Below, in pieces: positions 22,716 through 32,740 of a stretch of 58,000 bases of DNA. The notes beneath the pieces were generated by a model. The model saw only the letters and a program-made list of their open reading frames with translations. It made no database searches and was not told where the DNA came from. Position 1 is the stretch's first letter, and each line of letters starts with the position of its first letter. The DNA is taken from assembly GCF_030272615.1 (NCBI RefSeq), contig NC_081414.1, positions 782,480,119 through 782,538,118 of the forward strand, in the 5' to 3' direction. The translations under genes and the position numbers were made by a program. This DNA comes from Cryptomeria japonica. Lineage: Eukaryota > Streptophyta > Pinopsida > Cupressales > Cupressaceae.

Positions 22716-24257
22716 TGTTAGCATTTGGCATTATAATAGACAATGGAAGATTGTTCGGATTTCAGTAAGGATATTAAGAAGGTTGATGATGATTATGGAT
22801 ATAACTGATTAAGGATGTTTACTATCTTGATATTATTATTTTGTCATTGATGTCAAGAAATTGATTTTCTAATTCAGTACGATGTTGCCATATCTTGAGA
22901 AGTATGATTTTAAGAGTATAAAGATGTCGGTAAAAGACACAGAAAGATTATGATAAATAAGGGGATGAATAAGGTATTCAATGGGCAACTATTACCGAGT
23001 TAGACAATGATGAGATCATGATGTTTAGATTGTTTAAACATCATACATATGTTGTAAATTGTAAGGTTAATACTATACTATGTTACCAAGCAAAGAACCT
23101 AGTTGGTAAACCCTAAGGAACCTAGTCGGTAAAACCCTAAGGTTATCACTATCAGTTAATGAAGGCGGAATGTCTACTGAGTGAAGTTTAGTATTTACTG
23201 ATTTATAACCAAGTTGTAACCAAGCTATAATAGAATGCATTAAATGTTTGCATGCATTATTTAATGAAGGAAGTTGATGAGCTAGAACTGATTAAATGAT
23301 TGGTATGCCGTAAATATAGTTCATTAAGAATCTATGGCAAAGGAAAGTCAGCAAGAAGATCTACAGTTCAGATTAAACCGCAATACCCTAGCACAAGTTC
23401 CAAGAAATGTATGCAAGTGCCAAGACAGGGTAAAACATTTTCAGATCAAAGGATACATTGAACTTGGTCAAGCATGAAGATTTGATGGCTATGATTGATC
23501 ATGGGAAATGTGATCAAAGAGATTAAGTGGTTAGCTAATTGTTTATAAATAGGGAACTGTTGATAAACAATGTATACGTGCAAGTGTATGCACAAGGATG
23601 CTACATAGTGATTACCGAGCACAGAAGCTTGAAGACCTATTTGAATAATAGAGTATAGAAGCCCAACAGATGGACAAGATTAGTTCTATGTCTAGATTGT
23701 ATTGAACAAATAAGAATCTGCTTTAGCATTTTAGATGTGAAGTTGCAGATAGATTTTTATTACTATTATTTTGTGAAGTAACAGAAAATCTCTTAATCGA
23801 GTGGAGTTAACAGTCTTATTTGTAAAACCCTCTAGCAAGGTGACATTCTAATTAAGTGTTTGAAATCCTTTAACAAGGTCACTTCTAACAAAGTGAAGAT
23901 CCTAACAGATTTGAGGGAAATCCCTTAATCGGGTCACATCTAGCAATGTGTTTGTAATCTTTAACAAGATTTGCTTTTAACCGAGCATACTCTAGAAGAG
24001 TATATTTCTTAGTGGGTCCGAAATCCCATAGTGGTTTTTCCCTATTTGTGTTTCCACGTTAAATCTAGTGTTATGATGTTTATATGGTTTTGAGTTTGCA
24101 TGTTTAGCAGTTTTGGTTATATTACTGAAGTATATGTTACCGAGGTTGAATCTGATGTTTTTATGGAAGATTAAGTTTGTATGATTCACCCCCCCCCCCC
24201 CCGCTCTCATCTTGTTGGCTATTGGATGTGTACTTATATTAAGTATCAGAACTATCA
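22716..24257 (+). repeat. 3' LTR of E
   Basis: A near-full match to the 5' LTR with scattered substitutions. The C tract is 14 long (24189-24202), against 8 and 4 Cs split by a T in the 5' LTR. Confidence 0.95.
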
Positions 24258-24262
24258 TTATG
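24258..24262. repeat. Target-site duplication of E, right copy (TTATG)
   Basis: Identical to 16524-16528. Sequence resumes in the D LTR directly after it. Confidence 0.93.
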
Positions 24263-24540
24263 ATGTTCATCTTATCTTGTTGTTACATTCCACCTCATGT
24301 GGAATATTATGTTGTTTCTCCTACCTACCCTTGTTTCTTATTGAGCCACATGTCATGTTTGTGTGGTCACATATCCATATAGCCTTTCCTATACAAGAAG
24401 GCTCATATTCATTGTATGTAACGCTTCATGATCCAATTGATCAGTATTTTCATCTTGATAGAATATAGTTTATTCCTATCATCTATTTTGTTCTCTCATT
24501 TGTTCTTTCCATTGCCTCTTGATCTTGGAAAAAACTTACA
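24263..24540 (+). repeat. 5' LTR of D, second part
   Basis: Continues the D LTR after E and matches 26375-26656. Ends TTACA directly before the primer site. Confidence 0.9.
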
Positions 24541-24553
24541 TGGTATCAGAGCC
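24541..24553 (+). other. Primer-binding site of D
   Basis: TGGTATCAGAGCC, directly abutting the LTR: an exact Met-tRNA primer site. Its conservation fits an element that is still copied in trans. Confidence 0.9.
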
Positions 24554-26226
24554 ATTAGAGTGCCATTGGTTTGCCAATTGAGAGAAAATTGGGGTTTGCG
24601 TTTTGGAGCTTTCTATTTCAGATTTTTATTGGAGATTATTGGGTTAGATCTGAGGTCACCATTGGATTGAGGAGGTTCGAGAAAGTAATAATCATCTTTT
24701 TTTTGGTCCAAATCTGACATCTGAGCCCAAATCTAGAGTCGTTTGAAGGTGGAGGGTGGTGAATTGTCCCAGCACCGATCTATAATTTTGGAGCATTTTT
24801 GGCCAAATTCATCATCGCCATTGCACTCAGAAGGCCCCAAAACCCCAAGATCGACTGTCAATTCATTGAAATTGGCGTCCATTACTCCGAGTTGGAAAAT
24901 CTCCCCTCCTGGCCCATTGTACAGACTTGCAGGTACAGGTCTTAAAATATTTTTTTATTTTTTCCGTTTTTAATTATTTTTCGAAAAATGAAAAACTAAA
25001 TTTTATTTTTTTTTAACTTTATTGAGTGGGGGTGATTCGATTTGTTTTTTACATATTTTTTTTTAAGTTTTTAAATTTTTTTGGGAGAGGAGGTCATCCA
25101 TACGGGCCCACAAGTTTTTAAATAATTTAAAAAATAAACTCTTTAAAAAAAAATTATCTTTAATAATTTTTTATTAAAAAAAAAATTATTTCATTTTTTT
25201 TCAAAAAAAATGACTATCCCCTTTTTTAGTTTTTTTTCTTTATTTTTTAATAAAGTTTTTTTATGGGCTTTAATAAATTATTTTTTCTGGATTTTTAAAA
25301 TCTTTTAAAAACAAAAATATCATTTAATAAGTCAAATTGGGAACACTTTTTTTCTTGTCACTTCATACCTGTCTTGCAGTGCATCCAATCGGCAGTCAAG
25401 GTGGAGGGGGGTTGATTTGCTCCTTTATATCTCTTGGCCACATCCCAATTGGAGGCATCTTTTTTTGTAGTATTCTACAGGGCTTCTTGTTGGCATCGTT
25501 TTCATGTTTCCAGATTTGTACTATCATGTTGTATGCTTTTCCATGAGCAATGTTGTACTCGCACTATCATAAAGTGTCACACGTCTTTGTATCTTGTCAT
25601 TGTTGACATATTTGATGTAATCCTCTTGTACAATAGATTAGGAATATCTTGTGAGACTTGGTGCATGGTTCCAGTTGAGACTTAGATTTTACACATTTGT
25701 GCATGGCTCCTGTGAGACTTGGATTGTATCGGTATTTTTGCTATTTCTGAGTATCTAGATGATGCTCATAGTAGGTTGTCTCCATGCTTGATCTTCATTT
25801 TGTTGCAGCGAGTGATTCATCATCATCGACTTGGTACCTGGTTTTGTCACACTTTGACATTATTGGTGCAACATTGGTTCTCTTTTTTCCTTATGGGGAG
25901 GTATTTTGGTCATCATCATTAGACCATCTTTGTAGGAGATTCAACATTGAGGGGGACCTTCATGGTCTCTTCTTCTCTCTTATGGGGGGGACATAAATTT
26001 TTTGTTCTTCTCATTTATCATTGAGAGAATTGTGTGCTTTCATTATCTCTCTTTTGGGGGGGGGGGGGTTTCCCATTGGGTTTCTCTCTCTTTCTCCATT
26101 TATGGGTGATTGCATTTGCATTTGTATATGGGTACCTAACATGGTTTTGTAGTTGGGACCCATCTTGCATTGCTTAGTTGCATTGTAGACTTAAGTGCAT
26201 TCCCCTAAGTTGCACTTAAGGGGGGG
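24554..26226 (+). other. Internal region of D, no retroviral genes
   Basis: About 1.67 kb. The first 400 bp is mixed sequence with a short frame (24743-24973). Then follow T/A-rich runs (24950-25330), a T-rich stretch with a TTGCAG-type junction at about 25374, and a part with repeated TGTGAGACTTGG/CATGGTTCC words (25650-25730). Runs of G lie at 26056-26068 and before the 3' LTR (26221-26226, the purine tract). The frames of 60-83 codons overlap each other in different phases and show no motif. I find no protease, integrase or RT signature on either strand. Confidence 0.7.
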
Positions 26227-26656
26227 TGATGGTGTAAATAATTATTCATCTTGGATATTATTACATCTTACTTAAGCTTACTTAGGAAGTGCATTTCATA
26301 GTAGTTTCGGTATGAGACACTTGGGTGTTTGTGCCACATTGGGATAGTGTGTGTAGGAGAATTTCTACCATTTGTGGTGTTGATCTTATCTTGTTGTTAC
26401 ATTCCACCTCATGTGGAATATTATAGTGTTTCTCCTACCTACCCTTGTTTCTTATTGAGCCACATGTCATGTTTGTGTGCTCACATATCCATATAGCCTT
26501 GCCTATATAAGCAGGCTCATATTCATTGTATGTAATGCTTCATGATCCAATTGATCAGTATTTTGATCTTGATAGAATACAGTTTATTCCTATCATCTAT
26601 TTTGTTCTGTCTCATTTGTGCTTTCCATTGCCTCTTGATCTTGGGAAAATCTCACA
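26227..26656 (+). repeat. 3' LTR of D
   Basis: 430 bp, starting TGATGGTGTAAATAATT and ending CTCACA. It is longer than the reassembled 5' LTR (402 bp), mainly because the latter lost about 26 bp. Confidence 0.92.
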
Positions 26657-26661
26657 CTAAG
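26657..26661. repeat. Target-site duplication of D, right copy (CTAAG)
   Basis: Identical to 16400-16404. Confidence 0.9.
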
Positions 26662-26970
26662 GACTGACGCTGGATTACACAAACTAGGATTAGAGAAAGA
26701 AAAATTAAAGGAGGTATTAGAAATTTTTCTTTTCCTTCCCTTAAAATGGCAAGTCCACTTTATAAAATGATTGATGTGCATTGTGGATACAATACAAATG
26801 GAAAAAGAAATTTTCAAATCTTTAAGACATAGATTATAATATTCTCATTAATCAGGGTACAAATATCTATGGGTAATTCATGTTGATCCATCCTAATTTT
26901 AATCCCTTTGGAGAAAAGACCCAGGTTGGCTAACCTATCTTTCTTTGAACAAATTCAAACACAGTATTTA
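26662..26970 (-). pseudogene. LINE RNase H C-terminus, copy 2 (5'-truncated)
   Basis: On the minus strand, 26955-26830 reads RLANLGLFSKGIKIR, QHELPIDI and INENI. The equivalent at 52100-51975 reads RLAILGHFSDELKIR, QHELPKDI and LEEI. This is the end of the RNase H domain of the plant L1 type. Similarity to the LINE stops near 26970, which I take as the 5' truncation point. Downstream (26820-26662) NHFIKW and FSNP match the start of the third ORF at 51.95-51.80 kb. Confidence 0.7.
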
Positions 26971-27431
26971 AAAATAGTTAATGGGCATGGTATGCAACTA
27001 TCCTATGGTTGTGAGACTTTTATTGAGTTTTATCATCACATCATATAATTAAGCAATATTTTCACTACAAAGAATTTGAATCATGATGGAAATTTTAGTA
27101 TTCAATTCCTTAAGAAAAATATAGAAATATAAATCTTGGGGGTGGTAAATTTTTTTACAAGAACCTCTTCTAAGTATTATTAAATCACAAAATAAAATCA
27201 TATATGTATTTAATGTTAGATGTTTTACTTTTTAAGATATTGTTTAGATAGAATATTTATCGACAGTACATTTGAATCAATTGAAAAACAATATCTACAA
27301 TTTGATCATATTTTGTAATAGAGTTACATTGTAATATTATATACCATTCACGTGCCTTGTGTTTGGGAGGGAAAGTAAGAAACAAAAGAGCCACATTTTG
27401 ATTTGTTATATGATAAATATTGTATGGATTT

Positions 27432-28258
27432 TAATAATCACTAATATTATCTAATAGAGAGATACCTACATATCTATAAAAATGAGGAAATTGTTTTAAT
27501 ACTACTTCTAGAACTTGAATTCTCTATTGTTTCAATGGAATGCTAGTATACCATGGTGAGAATGGTAAATTTAATGCAAGAATATTTAGATGCACATAAA
27601 TATTAGTCACCATAATGGTCTACAAAATTAAGGATTTGAGATAAGATCATCAACGGGGTTACAAATAGAAGAGGCGTGCTTCTATGGGCTACTATATTTT
27701 ATATTATCAACTAAAAGCAAATAATATAGAACAAAAATCAAACAAGGGAAAAATACAAGTCAATGTTTGCATCCCATTAGGCATATCAAGAATTGCTGAT
27801 TTCTAATTTTGTACTTTCATAGACACTATATAAATATGAGACATCGCATGAATATGTGACTTCACTACTTATGTAGCACCTATAATTTTAAGAGTTGGCT
27901 TGTCATATATTTTTGAATAAATTTATTAATATCTAAAGAAAAAAAGGGAAGAATTTTCCTAAAAATATAACTAAATTCTAAGGTGATTTTGGAAGACAGA
28001 TTGAAAGTAAAATATATGTATATATTATTTACAATAATTGGATACTCCATTGAAAAATCACACAACACAAAACTAGATATTAATACAGAAAATGTAAGAG
28101 GGAAAATAATGCACATCCAATTTATTAAATAAAATTGAATTTTACTCATTAATTGCAATGCTAAAACCACATGGGCTTACCTAACTACAAAGAAAATTTT
28201 ATAAATTACAATGCTACGACCACATGGGCCTACCTCACTACAAAGAAACTCAACTTCT
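27432..28258. repeat. Flank repeat, copy 2 (no gene)
   Basis: Direct repeat of 12858-13665, down to the shared end AAACTCAACTTCT. The minus frame 28170-27880 is not kept in copy 1 and is not a gene. Confidence 0.75.
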
Positions 28259-29050
28259 AATAAAACTTTGTAATTTGAAGCTACAATCTACACTAATGGA
28301 GATATCATTTGTAACCTTTTTTCATCACTTAATTTGACACCACTAAATATCTTAGAATGTTTTTGAAAGTGCAACCCCCACTTTTTGGACACCCAAAGGT
28401 TCAAAAATTTGCTTTCCCACTTAGGAAGATATTTCATTTTAAATTTAAATTTTGGTAGCACAACTTCTTAGAGCCATAATTTTTTACTTAGCATCTACTT
28501 TACTATTACAATATATTGTTTGAAAGCTAATGAAGATATCTAAAATGCTAATTATTTGAGGGTCATTTTATTCACTTATTAGTCTTATATGAGGCTTCTA
28601 AGGGCTTTAAGTTTAAGTATAAATATTTTTTAGGAAAAAATTTAAAAGATAAAAATTTAATATGTCCCAAATGATATAGGATATTCGGATTACTATTTCA
28701 CCATTTTCTTTATATTTTAGTTCTACTCCATTCGGCAATATTTTAGGTCCATATGTTCTCATATAGGTTGATTTTATAAAATAGGAAGTAATAATTTTTT
28801 ACCTTTTAGGACTTTAGACTACCCTAATCCTCTAAAGTGTCATCGTGGGCTCCAAAACAACTAAAGAAACCTTTAAAAAATGGAAACTTTTTTTTTTTTG
28901 GAATGCAACATTTCTCTTACACCCTATATGATGTTGCTCCAAACATGTGGGATAGTTTGACAAGTGACCTTGTTATATTTTTTATGTTTGATGAAAACCA
29001 AGATGGTCAACCTTTTTATTAGATAATCATGGCAAATATTCAATGATCCT
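28259..29050 (-). other. 3' region of gypsy F, borders unclear
   Basis: AT-rich sequence after the last recognisable integrase motif. It may hold the 3' untranslated region and a decayed LTR. The short plus frame 28837-29022 has no motif. Confidence 0.4.
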
Positions 29051-29089
29051 TCCCTTCCACATAACCAAATATTATTCTTACTAGCTAAT

Positions 29090-29708
29090 TGCTATACTTC
29101 TACCCACATTAATATCCAAGCTTTATTCTATATATTAACATTTGGAGTAGTTTTTAGTATACAAGCTTATTTTGGTCCAATCTTATTGTCTCCTTCATGA
29201 TATTTTATCAAATCAACAATATAAAAAGTAAGTGAAATATCAATTTTCTTAGTAAATTCTACCTCATATGTATTTGTTGAATCACATCTATTTATAATCT
29301 TAAATGGTCCAACATTGTTCATTTTCAACTTTCTATATGTTATAACATGAAATATTTAGTTTTTCGAGTGAACCATATCTTCATCTTTAACCTTGAATTA
29401 TATAAACCTTCACATTTGGTTTGCCATTTCCTTGTACTTAGTATTCATCTTATTAATATCTTATTTATCTTTTTGTTCAATTTCTATAGGTGCTCAATAA
29501 AATCCTTTTCATGGAATTATCTTTTCTCCATTTTCCGTCGTCCTCAACTCAAGAGCATTCCTTAAAATATTCCTATGCACAATTTCGAATGGGCATTTAT
29601 TTCTAATATTATTGAAAAAATTATTGTATAAAAATTATACCTATGGTTCAATCAAATATTATGATCCCTTGGTACTAAGCATCTCAATAGGTTTTTGAAA
29701 GTCCCACT
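29090..29708 (-). pseudogene. gypsy F integrase C-terminus
   Basis: Minus-strand pieces: a helical segment EKDFIEHLLKLNKKINK (near 29480-29530), then KLKMNNVGPFKIINRCDS, TYEVEF and ISLTFYIVDLIKYHEGD (29350-29170). These match the GPY/F-type C-terminal part of gypsy integrases (KLKxKKYGPxKI, IxPIFNVADL). A chromodomain may follow, but the residues are too degraded to claim it. Confidence 0.72.
29704..29708. repeat. Target-site duplication of G, left copy (CCACT)
   Basis: CCACT before the G 5' LTR; CTACT follows the 3' LTR at 36768-36772, one mismatch. Confidence 0.8.
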
Positions 29709-31166
29709 TGTTGGTATTTTGGTATGGTTTTGTCATTGATGTCAACACCTATCAACACTTATCAAGTCTGGCACTTTGGAGAATTGACAATGTTCACCGA
29801 CAAGCAAGTGACTTATGCATAGTCATCGGTATCTGGTAGACTGACAGGATATATTGTTCACCGACACTTGGAATGACATGGAAAACATCTAGTTATGTTG
29901 AAGACATTGTTTGGACACTTTGTCTTGGAGAATTACTCATTGGTATATTCCTATTTACATATTTGTTGTTACAGGTTATGCACTGGCAGGCTTATCTATT
30001 CCTGATCAGCACGACATGCTTTGGAGATGATTTCGTTGTTATTGTAAATGCATTAAGCTGACATGTTGAATCAGATATTGCATTGGTTATTGATTTACTT
30101 GTAATTATTTTATTGTAATATCTTTTAGACTCAACCTACTAAAATTGGTCTTAGGTTATGGTATATATGTAAGATCTTATTTATAAGATCGATAGGCAAT
30201 CGGGAAAAAGAATTGTAAGAAGGTATATGTGAAAATGAGCAGAGCTATACACGTAGATGTCATTTGAAGGTGAAGCAAGGTTTTCCTGAAGGCAATCAGA
30301 ACTACACCGGTACTGAATCCAACATATGAAGATGCTATTTTGAGCAGTACATCATTATTAGATTTAACCATCCAATTGTAGTCAGTGTGACTCCTGTAGT
30401 CACATAAATCTGTCCACTTAATTAAATGAATACTTAGTATTTATTTGATTATTTAACCATCATTAGCATAGAGTTTTTTCATAGCATCACTATCTACTCT
30501 TGCATAGTATTTGCTTATCATATTCAACCATCTTGAATCTCCATATGGCATCCATGGCTAGTGCTAAAAGCTGAGAGATACACTCATTTGGGACTTGGAG
30601 AGGAGAGGAACAAGGGAGGAGCAACTATGAGCATCTTGATTAGCTATTTTATTCTATGTTTATATGCTTTCTATTTCATGCTTAATATCTCTCTTGATAT
30701 GCCTGTTTAGGATAATCTTTTGTTGCTAACACTAATGTTTGTTTCTTGTGCTCTTGTGTGTGTTGCCATCAAGCAGATTTTCTAATCCTTTTTGCAGAGC
30801 ATCAACTCCTATTTGTGTTTAAGCAATGAGCTCTAGGTGCTTGGCCTTTGTGCATGTTCAGACCCCATTTGTATACATATACTATCTGCAGTAGTATCAT
30901 CTGATTGTGGGTAAGGTTTCCCATTGTGGTTTTTCCCCTTACAGGGTTTCCATGTACAAATATTGGTGTTATGTGTTGTGGATGTTATTGTCTTTCTATT
31001 TCATGCATTAATCTTTACCGGTACTGTAATTAACTGATAAACTATCTACCAACATAAATTTTGTTTTACCGATATTAAGAATTAAGGTTGGTTAAGTTGT
31101 TTTTGGTTTGAATTTATTAGACAACTGATTTAACCCCCCCCTCTTAGTTGTCTCTAGGACCTAACA
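29709..31166 (+). repeat. 5' LTR of G (contains a solo LTR)
   Basis: 1458 bp, against 1057 bp for the 3' LTR. The difference is the inserted solo LTR at 30395-30804. Ends CCTAACA. Confidence 0.93.
30395..30804. mobile_element. Solo LTR nested in the G 5' LTR
   Basis: 410 bp, starting TGTAGTCACATAAATC and ending CAGAGCATCA, flanked by ACTCC on both sides (30390-30394 and 30805-30809). The empty site is visible in the 3' LTR of G as GACTCCTATTTG (36405-36416), which proves an insertion. TG..CA ends and a 5-bp duplication fit a solo LTR left by recombination between two LTRs. It is unrelated to the copia LTRs here and may be gypsy-type. Confidence 0.82.
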
Positions 31167-31168
31167 AT

Positions 31169-31180
31169 TGGTATTAGAGC
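31169..31180 (+). other. Primer-binding site of G
   Basis: TGGTATTAGAGC, a Met-tRNA site with one C-to-T change. Confidence 0.88.
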
Positions 31181-31224
31181 ATAGTCGTCTTTTTTGCAGA
31201 AGTTTAACAACTTGAGGAGATCCA

Positions 31225-32184
31225 ATGTCTACTAACTATTTCAGGAAGGACAGTCCTAAACTTGATGGAACCAACTATGGCATATGGAAGATCAGAATGG
31301 AGACACATTTGAATTGCATTGGAAATGAAATCTGGGAGGTTACAAAGAATGGCTATACTGCTCCTACATCTAGTCAGCTTAATCCACCTACCTTAGGAAA
31401 AGATGGAGAAAATGATTGCAAAGCAAGAGAATCACTTTTGAGCACATTATCAGATCAGCAAATCATGGGATTATTAGATAGGTCTACTGCTAAAGCTATT
31501 TGGGATCATTTGGAAAGATTGAATGAAGGAGATTCCACAGTCAAAATTGCAAAACTTGAAAGTTTCCGGGTCAGGTATGAAAATCTAAAAATGGAAGAAG
31601 ATGAAAGAATTTTTGCTTTTATAGAAAGAGTAAATGAAATTGTTTTGGGTATTAAATATTATGGAGGAACCTTAAGTGAAGATGAAATTGTTTCAAAAGT
31701 TTTAAGAGGATTGCCACCATCATATAAAATGAAAGTTATTGTTATAAATGAGTTGAGAACAATGCCTAATACATCAGTAACTAGGGATACATTGATTGGA
31801 AAACTTTCAGCTTTTGAAATTGAGGAATTTGGTCCTGTTGCTACTATAAAGATAGATTTAGCTTTTAAGGCATCAACATCATCTACACCATCATTTGACA
31901 AATCTGATTGGAAAGCCTTTTATGCAAGAAAACTTGAGGAAAGCAGGAGAGAAAATGAAGAACTTGAAGCACTATCTACAAGGAAAATGCCTAGAGGTCT
32001 AGTTGGAAGTAAGTATGAAGGTAAAGCACCCTTTAAATGTTTTAATTATAATAAGATTGGTCATATGGCTTCAAGATGCCCTGATAGACATGCTAGACTA
32101 AGAGAAGAAGCTAGAAGAACATACAATCCTAACCCTGAATATCAGAGATACAGATTTAAGAAGAATAAAGATAAATCTTGGTGA
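31225..32184 (+). pseudogene. copia G gag
   Basis: A 319-codon frame starting MSTNYFRKDSPKLDGTNYGI. It shows KIRMETHLNCIG, LSDQQIMGLLDRSTAKAIWD, LNEGDSTVKIAKLESFRVR, LSEDEIVSKVLRGLPPSYKM, a linker with many Ser, and the zinc knuckle KCFNYNKIGHMASRCPDRHA at about 32034-32090. The knuckle has Tyr at the second Cys position. The frame ends at TGA 32182-32184; compared with A a few codons are missing there, so the pol frame is shifted. This is the best gag in the window. Confidence 0.92.
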
Positions 32185-32740
32185 TGAAGGAGTCACTGAT
32201 GATTCTGATGAAGATCCTATAGACAATGGATGGGTTTTTGTTTGTATAACAGAAGATCAACTAACACCTACTATTCAACTGGTAGAGCAGGCCCTGGTAG
32301 CTAAAGTTGAAGTTAAGGATGAATGGATCATTGATTCAGGATGTTCACATCACATGACTGGTGATAAAGGTAAACTCTTGAACTTTTAGGAATACAATGG
32401 AGGTATGGTAAGATTTGGAGATGATAAATCTTGTTTGATAAAAGGAAAAGGTACTATATCTCTTGATGGTAAGCATAATAATGACAATGTCTACTATATA
32501 GAAGGTTTAAAGCATAATCTTTTGAGTGTTGGTCAATTAGTTGAAAAAGGATTTCAGTAATAATTCAAGAATGGAAAATGCAAAATAATGAACAGAACTG
32601 ATTTGGAAATTGCAACCAGTAATCAAACTAGAGGAAATATCTTTCATTTGAATAACAATGAAAAGACATGCTTGATTGCACATATTGATAAAAGTTGGCT
32701 ATGGCATAAGAGACTCTGTCATGTAAATTTGATTGCATGG
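32185..32740 (+). pseudogene. copia G protease and pre-integrase
   Basis: In the frame after the shift: DEGVTDDSDEDPIDNGWVF, then DEWIIDSGCSHHMTGDKGK with DSG intact, a TAG stop at about 32387, then GGMVRFGDDKSC, KGKGTISLDGKHNNDNVYY, LKHNLLSVGQLVEKGF, two adjacent stops near 32558, and TRGNIFHLNNNEKT with LWHKRLCHVN. Apart from these stops it is collinear with E. Confidence 0.85.

Larger units (their letters stand above)
16529..24257 (+). mobile_element. Ty1/copia retrotransposon E, full length, nested in D
   Basis: A 7729-bp element: LTRs of 1539 bp (16529-18067) and 1542 bp (22716-24257), Met-tRNA primer site, gag, protease, integrase, RT, RNase H and polypurine tract in copia order, flanked by a perfect TTATG duplication. 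It sits inside the 5' LTR of D and is therefore younger than D. It is the best preserved element here, with an integrase frame of 385 codons and an RT frame of 265 codons, but gag and pol still contain stops, a deletion and a lost integrase catalytic residue. The LTRs differ at scattered sites, so it is not a recent insertion. Confidence 0.96.
16405..26656 (+). mobile_element. Non-autonomous LTR retrotransposon D (interrupted by E)
   Basis: A 5' LTR (16405-16528 joined to 24263-24540), a perfect Met-tRNA primer site (24541), an internal region of only 1686 bp, a purine tract and a 3' LTR (26227-26656). A perfect CTAAG duplication flanks it. Without E the element is about 2.5 kb. I see no gag, protease, integrase or RT in the internal region, so it must depend on proteins from a relative. 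Its LTR resembles that of copia B, so a B-like element is a candidate helper. Confidence 0.88.
13732..28258. repeat. Tandem duplication unit 2 (opened by D and E)
   Basis: The second, fuller unit. Removing D and its duplication (16405-26661) leaves about 4.3 kb, against 2.9 kb for unit 1. It begins with the same GAAGGGAAATGTATC start and ends with the same AAACTCAACTTCT as unit 1. A 66-bp stretch (13666-13731) separates the units. Confidence 0.8.

Noticed and set aside
25337-25996. Four overlapping plus frames in the internal region of D, possibly a captured gene
   Set aside because: They overlap in different phases, have no known motif and no start context; more likely chance frames in non-coding element sequence.
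26056-26068. Run of G as a telomere-like or stand-alone G-quadruplex site
   Set aside because: A single homopolymer run near the purine tract of D, with no repeat unit; length may also be a sequencing artefact.
27880-28170. 96-codon minus frame as a gene
   Set aside because: The homologous stretch at 13300-13600 does not keep the frame open; no motif.
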